DNA from: Silene conica
Taxonomy: Eukaryota > Streptophyta > Magnoliopsida > Caryophyllales > Caryophyllaceae
Length of the DNA stretch: 64,000 nucleotides
Assembly: GCA_029255685.2 (NCBI GenBank)
Contig: CM055315.2
Coordinates: forward strand, 74,801,681 to 74,865,680
Direction of reading: 5' to 3'
The translations under genes and the position numbers were made by a program. Below the pieces are notes generated by a model. That model did not search any database. It had not been told where the DNA came from and was given only the letters and a program-made list of their open reading frames with translations. This document shows positions 45,060 to 55,627 of the stretch, in pieces (the first letter of the stretch is position 1; every line of letters starts with the position of its first letter).

Positions 45060-45395
45060 CCACCTTAGTTGGTAATCCGTGTGAAACAAGCACATTAAGT
45101 AGGTAATCCGTGTGAAACACACCAAACCAATGGCCAGGATCTTCTTGATAATGTCAATTTTTGGAATGAATGGTTAGGATATGTTGTCGTAGTTATAATG
45201 TCAAAGAAGCACATTAACTTGGTAAACCGAGTGAAAGAAGCACATTAGGTTGGTAATCCGTGTGAAACATACCAAACCAATGGCCAAGATCTTCTTCATA
45301 GTGTCAATTTTTTGGATTGAATGGTTAGGATTTCATGTCATATTTATAATGTCAAAGAATCACATTTAGTTGGTAATCCGTGTGAAAGAAGCACA
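45060..45395. repeat. ~180-bp tandem duplication with 'ttggtaatccgtgtgaaa'
   Basis: Two long units (from about 45100 and 45260) share 'accaaaccaatggcca', 'gatcttctt', 'gtcaattttt' and 'gaatggttagga'. 'ggtaatccgtgtgaaa' occurs four times in all. Confidence 0.8.
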
Positions 45396-46461
45396 ATAAC
45401 TTGTGTCGTTACGAACGAATTCGTATGATCGGACTGTAGATTCATAAGAAAATAGGTTGACAAAGAAATTCAGTGTAATGTGTTACTAATCTAAAATCAA
45501 ATTCGTCTAAGATCAAGTTCAGCTATATAACCTATTACTATTCTTTATATCAAAATCGTCTAAAATCAAGTTCGTCTTTGTAATACTTCATTTACCGCTA
45601 TAAAAAAATTAAATTCGTCTACTATGAAGTTTGTCATTTGAAATCATTGTCGTTACGATCAAATTGGTACGATGGTATTGTAGGTTTATAAGATCCTACT
45701 AATTTACAAAAATCCATATACGACGTTGAACTGGGTTACGTATTAAGTACAAAAAATTATATTCCTCTAAAAAGTCTCGATCATATTAATAACTTATTAC
45801 TATTAAGTAAAATGAAATTCGTCTATAATCAACTATATGTTTATAACCTATTACTAATCTAAAATCAAATTGGTCTAAAATGAAGTTCGTACTTAAAGTA
45901 TATTACAAATCCAAAATTATATTTGCCTAAAATTAAGTTGATCCTTATAAACTAATACTGTAGTATTCTAAATTCACAATATGAAGTGTTAGTGGTTATT
46001 TTACTAAATGGTTACATTTACGGTTTACATTAACGAAATCGTCTATGGTTCTACGGGGTTAGGGTTTACGATAGACTATAGTATGTTAATGTTTCCCCGT
46101 AGAAAGCAGTATCGATAGGATCGATTGGGTATGATCGGATTCTTAACATACAACTTACGAACTATTTACTAAAAAACATAATTCAAGTACCACTGGGTTA
46201 CGTATTAAGTAAAATGAAATTCGTCAAAAATGAAATTCATATTTAGAACTTATTAATTACTAGTGAAAAATGAAATTTGACTCAATTCAGGTTCATGTTC
46301 ATAACCTATTACTATTCGTAAGATTCTACTGGAGATCGGAGGATCTTACGAATATACGTTTCAATATTTGGTGATCCAACCCAGTCGTAGGTACTTTACT
46401 TAATTACCACGGTCTGACGACTCCACGATCCAATCATACCCGTCGAATCTATTTCACATAT
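45396..46461. repeat. Degenerate repeats of 'aaattcgtctaaaatcaagt'
   Basis: The motif and variants recur about a dozen times between 45.48 and 46.32 kb, with 'ataacctattactatt' interspersed. No coding frame. This is where a mirror copy of the 168-aa gene would be expected, but none is seen. Confidence 0.55.
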
Positions 46462-46870
46462 ACCCTAAACCCTAAACCCTAAAACCATCGACTCTATACC
46501 AAAACCCTAAACCCTGAACCCTACACCATAGACTCTCATTAACCCTAAACCCTAAACCCTAAACCCTAAACCCTAATCACGATACCCTAATCCGTAAAGC
46601 GTAACCCCTAAACCGTAAACCCGAAACCCTAATCCCTAAAGCGTAAACTCTAAACCCTAAACCCTAAACCCTACACCATAGACTCTCATCGTAAGCCCTA
46701 AACACTAAACCCTAAACCCTAAACCCTAAACCCTAAACCCTAAACCCTACACCCTAAACACTAAACACGATACCCTAATCCCTAAAGCGTAAACCCTAAA
46801 CCCTAAACCCGAAACCCTAATCCCTAAAGCGTAAACCCTAAACCCTAAACCCGAAACCCTAATCCCTAAA
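46462..46870. repeat. Interstitial telomere-like array (CCCTAAA)n
   Basis: About 400 bp of CCCTAAA units on the plus strand, mixed with variants (cccgaaa, ccctaat, cctaaagcgtaaa) in a ~42-bp higher-order pattern. It is plant-type telomere repeat but internal to the chromosome here, since unique genes continue on both sides. Confidence 0.93.
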
Positions 46871-47523
46871 TCGTAAACCAAAGCTTCCACAACAAGCTTC
46901 TCCAAAAAGCCATTCTAAAGAGAAGCTTCCACAACAAGCTTCACAAATACCCAAAACTAAAATAATAAAATTTAATAAAATAAGACTTAATCATCAACTT
47001 GCAAACTAAATCTTCCAAATCAAAGTTGTAATGTTAAATTAATCTTCCAAATGCAACTAGTAAATTTAATCTTTCAAATCTTTCGGGCAATTTCTTTACA
47101 TTTATGAAATTAGTCGTCTTTTTTAATTCACAAGTCGTATTTTATTTATTTTGCTTTCTAAACGAATTCTAAGCCTTTTCGTTTTTCAAAATTGTCTTAT
47201 TTCAAAATCAAATTTCCTTTTAAATTATTTTCAGTTAGTAAACAAATACATTAGGTACTTCTTTTTTTAACAAAATTTATTTTAATAAAAAATTAACGTC
47301 TTAATTTCTCTCCAATTTGTAAAAATAGACTTTTCTTACCGTAAATATTACTCGATAGTACCAGTTTATCGTAAATTAACGATCAAATTACAAATACTAT
47401 TCTAATATTAAGCTTACACTAAAACATAACAATTACACAAAACAATAACAACAATTTAAAAGAAAATAATTAATTATTCATATTCAAGTAGCAAACTTCA
47501 TCTTCTCCAAATACACATTATTA
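46871..47523 (+). other. 5' flank of the FAR1-like gene
   Basis: Begins with two copies of 'gaagcttccacaacaagctt' (or near) at about 46881 and 46921, then AT-rich DNA to the ATG. The promoter is presumably here. No distinct TATA box could be assigned. Confidence 0.45.
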
Positions 47524-50040
47524 ATGGCCACCAATTTTGACTTAAACGAAAAATATCCGGTTTCGGAATCAGGAGAGAACGACATTTTTGAGGAGGTTGA
47601 CACCAACACCGACATCCTACAACAGGCAGCCGATTTCCTTGACGGAAATGGTGACGGAGGACCTGCTGTGGAGCCAACCGTAGGGATGGAATTTGATTCC
47701 GGGGAGACCTTCGCCGCTTTCTGTTTCACCTACGCATACAAAAAGGGATTCGAACTATATGTCCGGAGTAGCACCATTATGCCGGTCTTCAAGTCGCAAG
47801 GCGTACGAAAGAACGGCGCTGGTCAACAAGAACCGCGGTTCCATATGATGTACAAGATTAGGCTAATGTGTTCTGAGGCCAGTCCAACCCGGAAAATAAA
47901 ACAACCCCAGGTATGTTCAACTTTTATATTCGGTCAAATGAATGATGACAATGGGAAATTCGAAATTAGAACATGTAATTTGGAGCACAACCACGAAGTG
48001 ACTCCGGAAATGAGTCGACACTGCGTCCACTACAGGCATGTAAGCGAGTATTTCAAAGAGAGGTTGATGATGAATGACAGGGCAGGCATCCCCATCACCC
48101 GCAGCTTCAACACTCTGGTTAGGGAGGTTGGAGGACTTCAACATCTTCCATTCACCGGGAAGGACGCGAAGAACTTGGTGAACGTAGAACGACGCAAAAC
48201 CAGATTGCGAGGTGATGCTCAAGCGGTACTTGATCATTTTGAAATGTTGAAAGCTCAGAATTCAGATTTCTATTACGATGTTGAGAGGGACACGGACAAT
48301 AAATTGCTCAACATTTTTTGGTCTGACGCAAGGTGTCGTGCCATGTACCAGGCATTTGGTGACCCCGTCTCCTTTGATAGCACTTTCCTGAGCAACAGGT
48401 ATCAGATGCCATTCTGCCCTTTCGTCGGTGTCAACCACCACGGGAGTACAATAATCTACGCAGCAGCACTAATATCACACGAAGAGACAGAGTCCTTCAC
48501 CTGGGTCTTCAACAACTGGGTAAAATGCATGGGCAGAGCTCCACGGGTTCTACTAACAGATCAATGCGGGAAAATGGTGGGGGCCATCAGAGAAGTATTC
48601 CCGGAAACGGATCACATGTTGTGTCTTTGGCATGTCCTACAGAACTTTGACAATCATTTGAAGCACCATCCTAAATTCGATGCCATAGACAAAGATATGC
48701 GCACAATAGTTCACGAAAGTGTCACGGTCGACGAATTGTATTCTCTGTGGGCCGAATTTCTGGATAAACACAAGTTGCGACAGAACATGTGGTTAGCCGA
48801 CGCGTGGTCGATTAGAGAAAGGTGGATGCCGGTGTACTGGAAGGACACCTTCTCTGCCGGCATGTCTTCCACGCAGAGGAGTGAGCAGACAAACAGGCTG
48901 ATCAAAGGACACGTGAATATTGAAACCGGACTGATTCAGTTCATGCACCAGTACAATGACGTCGTACAAAAAAAGGTAGAGGACGAGATGGTGAACAACG
49001 CAAGAGACGCAAAGAGTCCGCTGAAATGGGATCCCCAATTGCTCTTCGAGGATATCTACAGTAAGGTTTACACGAACGCCAAATTCAAAGAGGTCAAGAC
49101 CGAGGTTTACGGATGCATTAACACCAACGTCGAAACACAGCCAAGCCCTATCGATCACATTAAGAGGTACAGGGCCACTTCGAAGGTCATAGAGCCAATT
49201 TGGAGGAAAGATCGCAGGACTTTCGAGGTCACAATCGACACGAGGAAAGGTGACTATATTTGCGGCTGTAAGATGTTTGAATTCCGCGGGATCTTATGCC
49301 GCCATATCATGAAGTGCCTCGACGTGTTAGACGTGAAGGGAATCCCGGATAAATACATCTTGGATCGATGGCGAAAAGACTTGGTACGAGGATACGAGGC
49401 CATCCGTGTTGGGTATTACGACCCGGAAACGAATGAACGCAACAAGAAATCAGTCGGGATGAGTATGAAAAACGACTACATTAAAAGGTTGGCCATGCAA
49501 AGCGATCAGGCGTCCGCAATCTACAAGACTCGTACGGACGAACTAATCAGCGAACTCGAGGCTGTGGCCGGGATACATGCCGTAGACTCCTTTGCGGCAG
49601 ACGGGGTGTCGTTGAGAGTTTGGGGTCGGAATAGGTTAAGTTTAAAGCAGCCGAAGGCAAACGCAGCAAGACGGGAAGACGACATTGCCGACCCTCCAAG
49701 CAAGCGCGGGACGGGGAGGAGACGTTTGGATAAGCAGAAAAAGAGGAGGAGAAACCCCAAGGCTACCGATGCCGCGGGTAATATACTGCCAACGAGCACG
49801 ACCCGAGCAAACCAACCCCCTAACGGTGAAGGTTCATCGTACATGAGCGGTTTCAGCGACACACGAAACACACCCACGGACGTCACTCCGATTTTCGCAG
49901 CTTCTCAAACGACGCCCACGGTATCCCACCCACACCCACATCAGTATTGGCCGCAATACTCGTCATCGCAGTACTCCGACTCTCAACAGCAGTCGCAATT
50001 CTCAAACTCTTTGTACACAAATTACAGTAGATTTGGTTGA
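47524..50040 (+). CDS. FAR1/FHY3-like MULE-transposase-derived protein (838 aa), intact
   Basis: An 838-residue uninterrupted single-exon frame. The N-terminus is acidic. The FAR1-type zinc DNA-binding region covers about 60-160 (MEFDSGETFAAF, YAYKKGFELYVR, CNLEHNHEV). The MULE transposase domain covers about 280-375: SFDSTF (D285), VLLTDQ (D346), HMLCLWHVLQNF, with E454 in STQRSEQTN completing a plausible DDE triad. A SWIM zinc finger follows (C580-x-C582, C592-x-H594), then a disordered tail with a basic NLS-like RRRLDKQKKRRR and a Ser/Gln-rich end. FAR1/FHY3 family proteins are nuclear transcription factors domesticated from MULE transposases. Retained acids and an intronless frame leave open that this copy is still a transposase. 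No MULE terminal inverted repeats were found. It lies between two CCCTAAA tracts in the right arm of the inverted duplication. Confidence 0.9.
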   Translation: MATNFDLNEKYPVSESGENDIFEEVDTNTDILQQAADFLDGNGDGGPAVEPTVGMEFDSGETFAAFCFTYAYKKGFELYVRSSTIMPVFKSQGVRKNGAGQQEPRFHMMYKIRLMCSEASPTRKIKQPQVCSTFIFGQMNDDNGKFEIRTCNLEHNHEVTPEMSRHCVHYRHVSEYFKERLMMNDRAGIPITRSFNTLVREVGGLQHLPFTGKDAKNLVNVERRKTRLRGDAQAVLDHFEMLKAQNSDFYYDVERDTDNKLLNIFWSDARCRAMYQAFGDPVSFDSTFLSNRYQMPFCPFVGVNHHGSTIIYAAALISHEETESFTWVFNNWVKCMGRAPRVLLTDQCGKMVGAIREVFPETDHMLCLWHVLQNFDNHLKHHPKFDAIDKDMRTIVHESVTVDELYSLWAEFLDKHKLRQNMWLADAWSIRERWMPVYWKDTFSAGMSSTQRSEQTNRLIKGHVNIETGLIQFMHQYNDVVQKKVEDEMVNNARDAKSPLKWDPQLLFEDIYSKVYTNAKFKEVKTEVYGCINTNVETQPSPIDHIKRYRATSKVIEPIWRKDRRTFEVTIDTRKGDYICGCKMFEFRGILCRHIMKCLDVLDVKGIPDKYILDRWRKDLVRGYEAIRVGYYDPETNERNKKSVGMSMKNDYIKRLAMQSDQASAIYKTRTDELISELEAVAGIHAVDSFAADGVSLRVWGRNRLSLKQPKANAARREDDIADPPSKRGTGRRRLDKQKKRRRNPKATDAAGNILPTSTTRANQPPNGEGSSYMSGFSDTRNTPTDVTPIFAASQTTPTVSHPHPHQYWPQYSSSQYSDSQQQSQFSNSLYTNYSRFG

Positions 50041-50540
50041 ATATTGTAATTGATTTACACGTTTTATTTTAAGTTTCATTAATAAACAATTTTACATATA
50101 CAAGGAACATTTTTTAATATGAATACAAGGAACATTTTTTAAAAAATATTAACAATTTTGATTACAAAAAAGCAAAGGAGGCCCAACAACTATGTTATAA
50201 ATTAAAATTGTACTTCCAGAATATGCCAAGAGGGCTTCATTAGCATGTTGGATAATTGTTCATAGTTCACCATAGTAGGCGCGGTTTCGATCCTTACTGA
50301 CACCACTTTTTCTGATTTTTAAATGAAAATTTAAACTTCAAAATGATGCTTAGGGGAATTGAACACAGGATCTTCGAATTCTAAGATGGGAATTCTACCA
50401 CTTTGACACAGCTAATAGATTAGTAGAATGACACTAATAAATTTATATTCGAGTTGTTATATAACTGGGTCGTATATTGGGCCCTCTAGAATTTGGGGCC
50501 TGTGCGACCGCACGGGTTGAACACCCCCTGAGCCGGCCCT
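50041..50540. other. 3' flank of the FAR1-like gene with two tRNA-like heads and a hAT-like end
   Basis: 'aatacaaggaacatttttta'-type direct repeats sit at 50097-50140. A plus-strand B-box-like 'cggtttcgatcctta' lies at 50283. A minus-strand tRNA-Gly-like segment (rc 'gtggtagaattccca' and 'gtgttcaattcccc') lies at 50345-50410. The reverse complement of 50,480-50,542 begins tagggccggctcaggggg, a typical hAT-MITE end, but no partner end was found. Confidence 0.4.
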
Positions 50541-50542
50541 AC

Positions 50543-50580
50543 CCTAAACCCTAAACCCTAAACCCTAAACCCTAAACCCT
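50543..50580. repeat. Short interstitial telomere repeat
   Basis: About five CCCTAAA units in the same orientation as the 46.5 kb array, immediately after the hAT-like end. Confidence 0.9.
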
Positions 50581-51689
50581 TTTACACCACACACAATAGT
50601 CAATCTCTCTAAATCCTTCACATTTTCCAGATCTCCAACTTTTTCCTATCTCTCAAAGAAAATTTAGACGGGAAATTTAAGTGGGACCTTCTCTGGCCTA
50701 AAAAAATGTGGATAATAAATAATTTTCAAAATCGGCTATTTCTTGAATAACAACAAGCAAGTAATGGGTATAAACATGTTACATATTAACGTAAATTAAA
50801 TCATTTCGCGATTTAGTATATTCAACTATGCTATACTCGAATTAAATCATGTCGCGATTTAGTATATTCGAATATGTACTATAGCATTATAATCAAATAT
50901 GCATATTTTCTTATTTTTACACCCAAAAATAAAATATAATATATGATCAATGCAGATAGATATGATACGAAAAAATACCTAAATATGTTCAAATTACTAA
51001 TTTCAATTTAATTATGGGTTACGTTCATTAATCCCTCACAACAAAAAAAATTACCAAAAATACAACATAGAGGCACTCATCAAGGCTCGAACCTACAACC
51101 TATGAAGCAAATGACAACTTATGCAAACAACAATCAACCAAACCACCCACTGTAAACAACTGATTACTTCACAATCTTTATTAAATATAAAGACTACTCA
51201 GGAAGTAGTTAATGGGAAAAAACCATAAAAAAACTATCTCAAATTATTTTTTTTTCAGTTACTTAAAAATAATTTTTATAAAAAATATATCATCTTCTCT
51301 TCCCTTTTTTTAAATAATTATCTACGTTTTTTTTTTTTTTAAAAAAATTTTTGTATAAAAAAAATTCAATTGAAAAAAATACCGTATAAATACGACATTA
51401 AGATACGAGAAATACGGATACTAAAAAGTAATTTATTAAAACAAATATTTAAAAATTAAAGTATACGTATAAATACCGTATATCGTATACCGTATAAATA
51501 CCGTATAAATGTATACCGTATGCCGTATATCCTAAATATATAATACAAAATACCTTAAATGTATTCTCCTAAGCAAATTGTGTTGAAAAAGTAGAAAATT
51601 ACAAAAAGTAAACATGTCTTAAACTATAGGTTAGTGGGTAATTAGGTGGGGTCAGCATGCAAGTGGGCATTTAATGCAAGGAATCTCAA
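50581..51689. other. AT-rich DNA, partly mirroring 23.1-24.1 kb
   Basis: Holds a minus-strand B-box-like 'taggttcgagccttg' at about 51088 and a 'taccgtataaata' repeat tract at 51440-51530. Both have counterparts in reverse order in the left arm. No gene is seen. Confidence 0.5.
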
Positions 51690-51785
51690 GAAAGATGCAA
51701 AAATCAGATTCCAACAAAATGGACACATGTCACTCTCCCATTGCAAGTGTAGCAAAACCCCCCTACACTGAGTGTAACTCCAGCC
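51690..51785 (-). repeat. Right member of the inverted duplication (peptide-gene 3' flank)
   Basis: The reverse complement reads ggctggagttacactcagtg, then gtaggggggttt and cacttgcaatgggagagtga, matching 22970-23020. The peptide coding part itself is absent, since a Stowaway MITE and other elements follow. Confidence 0.8.
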
Positions 51786-51801
51786 TTTTCGAAAACTATT
51801 A

Positions 51802-52061
51802 CTTCCTCCATTCCAATCAATTCTATACATTTGCTTTATTCACGTTTGCCAATACCCGTTTTCTTTTGTTAATATCTTTAGTTACATATCGATAAAAATT
51901 ATAAAACTTTGATAATCAAAATGTACTCGGTAAGACAATTTAAACAAGATCTCACATGACTATATTTTATGTTACATATTAAAAGTTGTGTCGAAAATTC
52001 ACTCGACTAATGAATAGTATCGAAAAAGTGAAATGTATAGAATTGATTGGAATGGAGGAAG
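51802..52061. mobile_element. Stowaway-type MITE (260 bp)
   Basis: Ends cttcctccattccaatcaat and attgattggaatggaggaag are perfect inverted repeats flanked by TA on both sides, as for Tc1/mariner-related Stowaway elements. Confidence 0.85.
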
Positions 52062-52112
52062 TACAAGATTAGTGGTGTACATGTGGTTGTATAAATTTGG
52101 AGTTTTGTATGA

Positions 52113-52846
52113 GAGCGTCTTTGGCAACTTGGAATTTGAATTTTATTCTGTAATTGAAATATTTTAAGTGATTGGTAACCTCGAGAATTTGGAATTGGAA
52201 TTGGACTCAATTCTTACCAATTTCAACCTAGTTAAAATTTGAGCCTATTAAATCTCTATCATATATATACTCCCTCTCAGTTGCATAATGTCCCATTGTC
52301 AGTTTGGCACAAGAATTAAGGAATTTATTTGTTTATTATAAAGTAATGTTTGGGGAAGATTGGAGAGAGGGAAAATATTACTGATTATTATTGTGGGTAG
52401 AGGTGATCATAATAAGTCGTGTTGAGGGGTAAGGTGGGGTATTGTTGTGAATTAAAGTGATTAAATAAGTATAAATATTTACCAAAAATGACAATGAGAC
52501 ATTATTGTGAAGACGAAAATAGGCAATGGGACAATTATCTTGAATAGGAGGGAGTAGTAGTTATTTCAATTCCATCACTATTTACGTCTTTTTTATATCC
52601 AAATTTAATCGTAATATTTTAATTTTCGACATTTTTTCCGAACACGAATTTTTTCCGTGAAATGTTTTCTTTTTCCCAAATAAAATTTTTCCAATCACTT
52701 CGACCAATATCCGTCTCAACCAATTCTAATTCCATGGTTTCCCAAATGAACTTTTGGAATTGGATTTCGAATTAAATTCAAACATTTTGATTTCTACAAT
52801 TGAAATCATCAAAATGAAATCAATTCCGTGTTTTCAAACACGGCCT
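52113..52846. mobile_element. MITE with 'gagcgtctttgg' ends, interrupted by a Stowaway
   Basis: The left end gagcgtctttggcaact pairs imperfectly with the reverse complement of the right end (gaggccgtgtttgaaaac). Inner homologous words occur in both halves ('ggaattggaattgga' left and 'ttggaattggatttcg' right). The target duplication is unclear, so the superfamily is not assigned. Confidence 0.5.
52270..52554. mobile_element. Stowaway-type MITE (285 bp), nested
   Basis: Ends ctccctctcagttgc and the reverse complement of ttgaataggagggag, flanked by TA on both sides. Lies inside the 52113-52846 element. Confidence 0.8.
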
Positions 52847-52949
52847 CAAAGAATTCGAGCATATATGTACATTTTACGAATTTTATTGAAAAAAATATAA
52901 AAGTATAATAAGCATGAAACTATAAAAGTATAAGCATGAAACTATAAAA

Positions 52950-52990
52950 GCATTGATCTAGCATGGTTGTAATTAGGGGTTTGCATTGAT
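52950..52990 (+). repeat. Short dispersed repeat shared with 56.2 kb
   Basis: 'attgatctagcatggttgt' plus 'aattaggggtttgcat' recurs at about 56200-56231 and partially again at 52986-53015. Confidence 0.75.
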
Positions 52991-53431
52991 CTAGCATGGG
53001 TGTAAATAAGACCAATTTGAGTAATTAAAGAATAAGCATGAAACTATATATAAAAGTATACGAATATAATACTCCTCAGTATTTTAGTTATATATTTTGT
53101 CCTTTGTTCTTAAGTTAGATGAACTTGAACGGTTCACTATTTTTGAGGTCAAAGACGTGATAAATTGTCTATGAATATAAAATAATAAATATAATAATAT
53201 TTTCAACGCGGTAATGTTCAATTGGTCATAATATATTAGTATGTGTTGTAGATAAGTTTGTCGTGACTTATTTAACGAAACATAATTTTCACGTAGATAT
53301 CGGGATATGTCAAGATATCGATATATTGCTGACGATTAAAAAATGCGATATCGTAAAATATCGTATAGAGTAATATTATGATTTTCTGGAATAAGTAATT
53401 TTTGTTAGCGATATTATCTGATCTTCGGTAA

Positions 53432-55482
53432 TCTATCTATCTATATATCTATATATATAAGTATAAAAGAACAACCGCTATCCATTAAACTTGACACGTG
53501 TCACGCTACCGTGAATTTTTTTCCCGCCTAACCCAGGCCCTAAAGATACATGCAATATTTCTTTTAAATATGGCCATTTTAGATTATTACTTTCCTTAAA
53601 AAAACTATCCTATCATTTTTCAAGATTATATTTCCCCAAAACACAAATTCTTTAGGTTTTAATGTAATACTCTCAAGTTAGTCATACATCAATTTCTGCA
53701 ATTAATTTTTTTTTAATTATAGTTGAATTTTAATGTAAGTTTATTTTCTTCATCCCGCTAAGTTCATTTATACAAATATTATCCATATATCATGTTATAC
53801 CTTTTCAAAACGGTGTAAATTTTTTCAAGGTATTTATTCATCATAACTTTTATCAACGAATTTAATTAGTATTTTTACTTATAAATGTGAATTGTAGGTT
53901 TTAATATGATTTTGTCAATCAACTTCGGGAAAAAAGGAAGATACATCAGATGTACTACTTCAGGCATAACTTTTAATTTTTAATTTTTAATTGAGATTAT
54001 GTGTATTTTTCCGTGTTTTTTAAAGTTTATCAGCTACATTTTAATTTTTTTCCATCAAAAGCAAATTTAATTAATCTTATATGTAATGTTTTTGAGATAT
54101 ATTGTAATTTTTTTAGCATAATATTTAAATAACAAACTTAGATACTTTATAATAAAATTTATAGTCTTTAAAACAAAACTCGAAAAATTTATTTTAAAAT
54201 TCCGAAACTATACAATTAGAACTGATGGTACTACATCATATGAATAATCTACTTCATGCCGAGCTTTTAATAAATTTTGTACTTTGTAATATAATTTCAC
54301 AGAGTTTAGGGTAGAAAATTACTTTTGGTGCTTATTGAATTCATTGACTGTAGTGCATGTCATTTACGTATCCTACTTATTCTTAACTGCGACATATTTC
54401 TGGCAACTTTTATATTTTTTTTCAATATATTTTGTGTTAAATTGGATCGACAAATGGCATGAAACTTTGCTCTTTAATGTAAAAATGGAGTTTAATTTTT
54501 GGGAGTATGGCCTGCTTAATGTCGTCTTAACTTAAGACACTTCACAACCCTTTTTCCGTTTCCCTCTATTATAATCTGTTGTGAGAGTCGACTTAAATTA
54601 AGACGGTCTTAAATATTATGATAAGGTTAATGATAAAACTAATACATGTATGATTAAGTTGGTATAATTTTTTTCATATATGGGTAAAAGATTATTAATT
54701 ATGCACTCTTAAGCCTGTCAAACGGGTCGGGGAGGCGAGTCTCGGGTTGGTCATACATATACGGGTCGGTCATATGGGTATCGGATCGAACCGGGGTCAA
54801 AATACGGGTTTGAGAAAAGTTTATGACATCTTTTATATTAATAATATTATTATATTCATTATTTTCATAATTATTTTATGATTTAATAATTTAAAAACTA
54901 TATAAAATTGACATTTAAGTTATTTTTTAATTAAAATCTAAATTATATTCACTATTCCGAACATAATATAAAAATATTAATATTTTAATAATATTCTTAT
55001 TTATGTTCAAACCCTCGGGACGAATGGGTCAGTTCGAATTTCAACCATAAAATAACAGGTTATTTTAATTTGGGCTTGGGTCATTTCAGGTAGTGGGTCA
55101 AGATTTACGGGTTTTTGACCCTGAAAGATCGGATCAAATCGAGTTGGGTCGGTCTAGATTACTTGTCGAGTCATGTTTTAACAGGCGTAGAGCATACATA
55201 ACCTTCTTTTATCGTTTTAATTTTGGAAGCAGGTGGTATATACATGCCAATTTTTATGAGGCGGTCCTGAGAATAATATAGCTTTCTCTTTTATAGGAGA
55301 ATCTTACATATCATTACTAAATCAGTTTATGGTTAAGCAACATTTTAATTTTAATCTAAAGTGATCATTTATGTAAAATGTTATATACTTAGCTTTTATT
55401 ACTAATTTACTACAATGATAACATAAAATTGAAAAATTTCATCTATACATGCCCGTGCAACTTTGCACGGGTTCTAAACTAG
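53432..55482 (+). mobile_element. Non-autonomous Helitron (2.05 kb)
   Basis: The 5' end is A|TCTATCTATC, followed by ataagtataaaag. The 3' end has a perfect hairpin cccgtgcaa-ctt-tgcacggg (nearly 55452-55471) and then CTAG|T eight bases later. No Rep/helicase. It contains a nested hAT-like MITE. The exact 5' base could be 53432 or 53436. Confidence 0.65.
54710..55189. mobile_element. hAT-like MITE nested in the Helitron
   Basis: Ends taagcctgtcaaacggg and the reverse complement tacgcctgttaaaacatg are inverted repeats. The flanking parts are rich in 'cgggtcgg' words around an AT-rich core. An exact 8-bp duplication is not seen, so confidence is moderate. Confidence 0.55.
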
Positions 55483-55627
55483 TATTATATATACTACCGC
55501 GATTGTAATAGTTAGAGGCACAAACGATTATCAATAAAACTACGATTACCTTATGAATTCTTCCATCTCTATTTCTAATAATAATTGTATTATAATAAAT
55601 TTTTAATTTAACGAAAAGCATAGATAA

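Noticed and set aside
46462..46870. True chromosome end
   Set aside because: The array is short and degenerate, and unique genes and transposons continue for 17 kb beyond it.
51642..51830. 62-aa minus-strand frame as a gene
   Set aside because: It runs through a duplicated non-coding 3' flank and into a Stowaway MITE. The left-arm counterpart is not coding.
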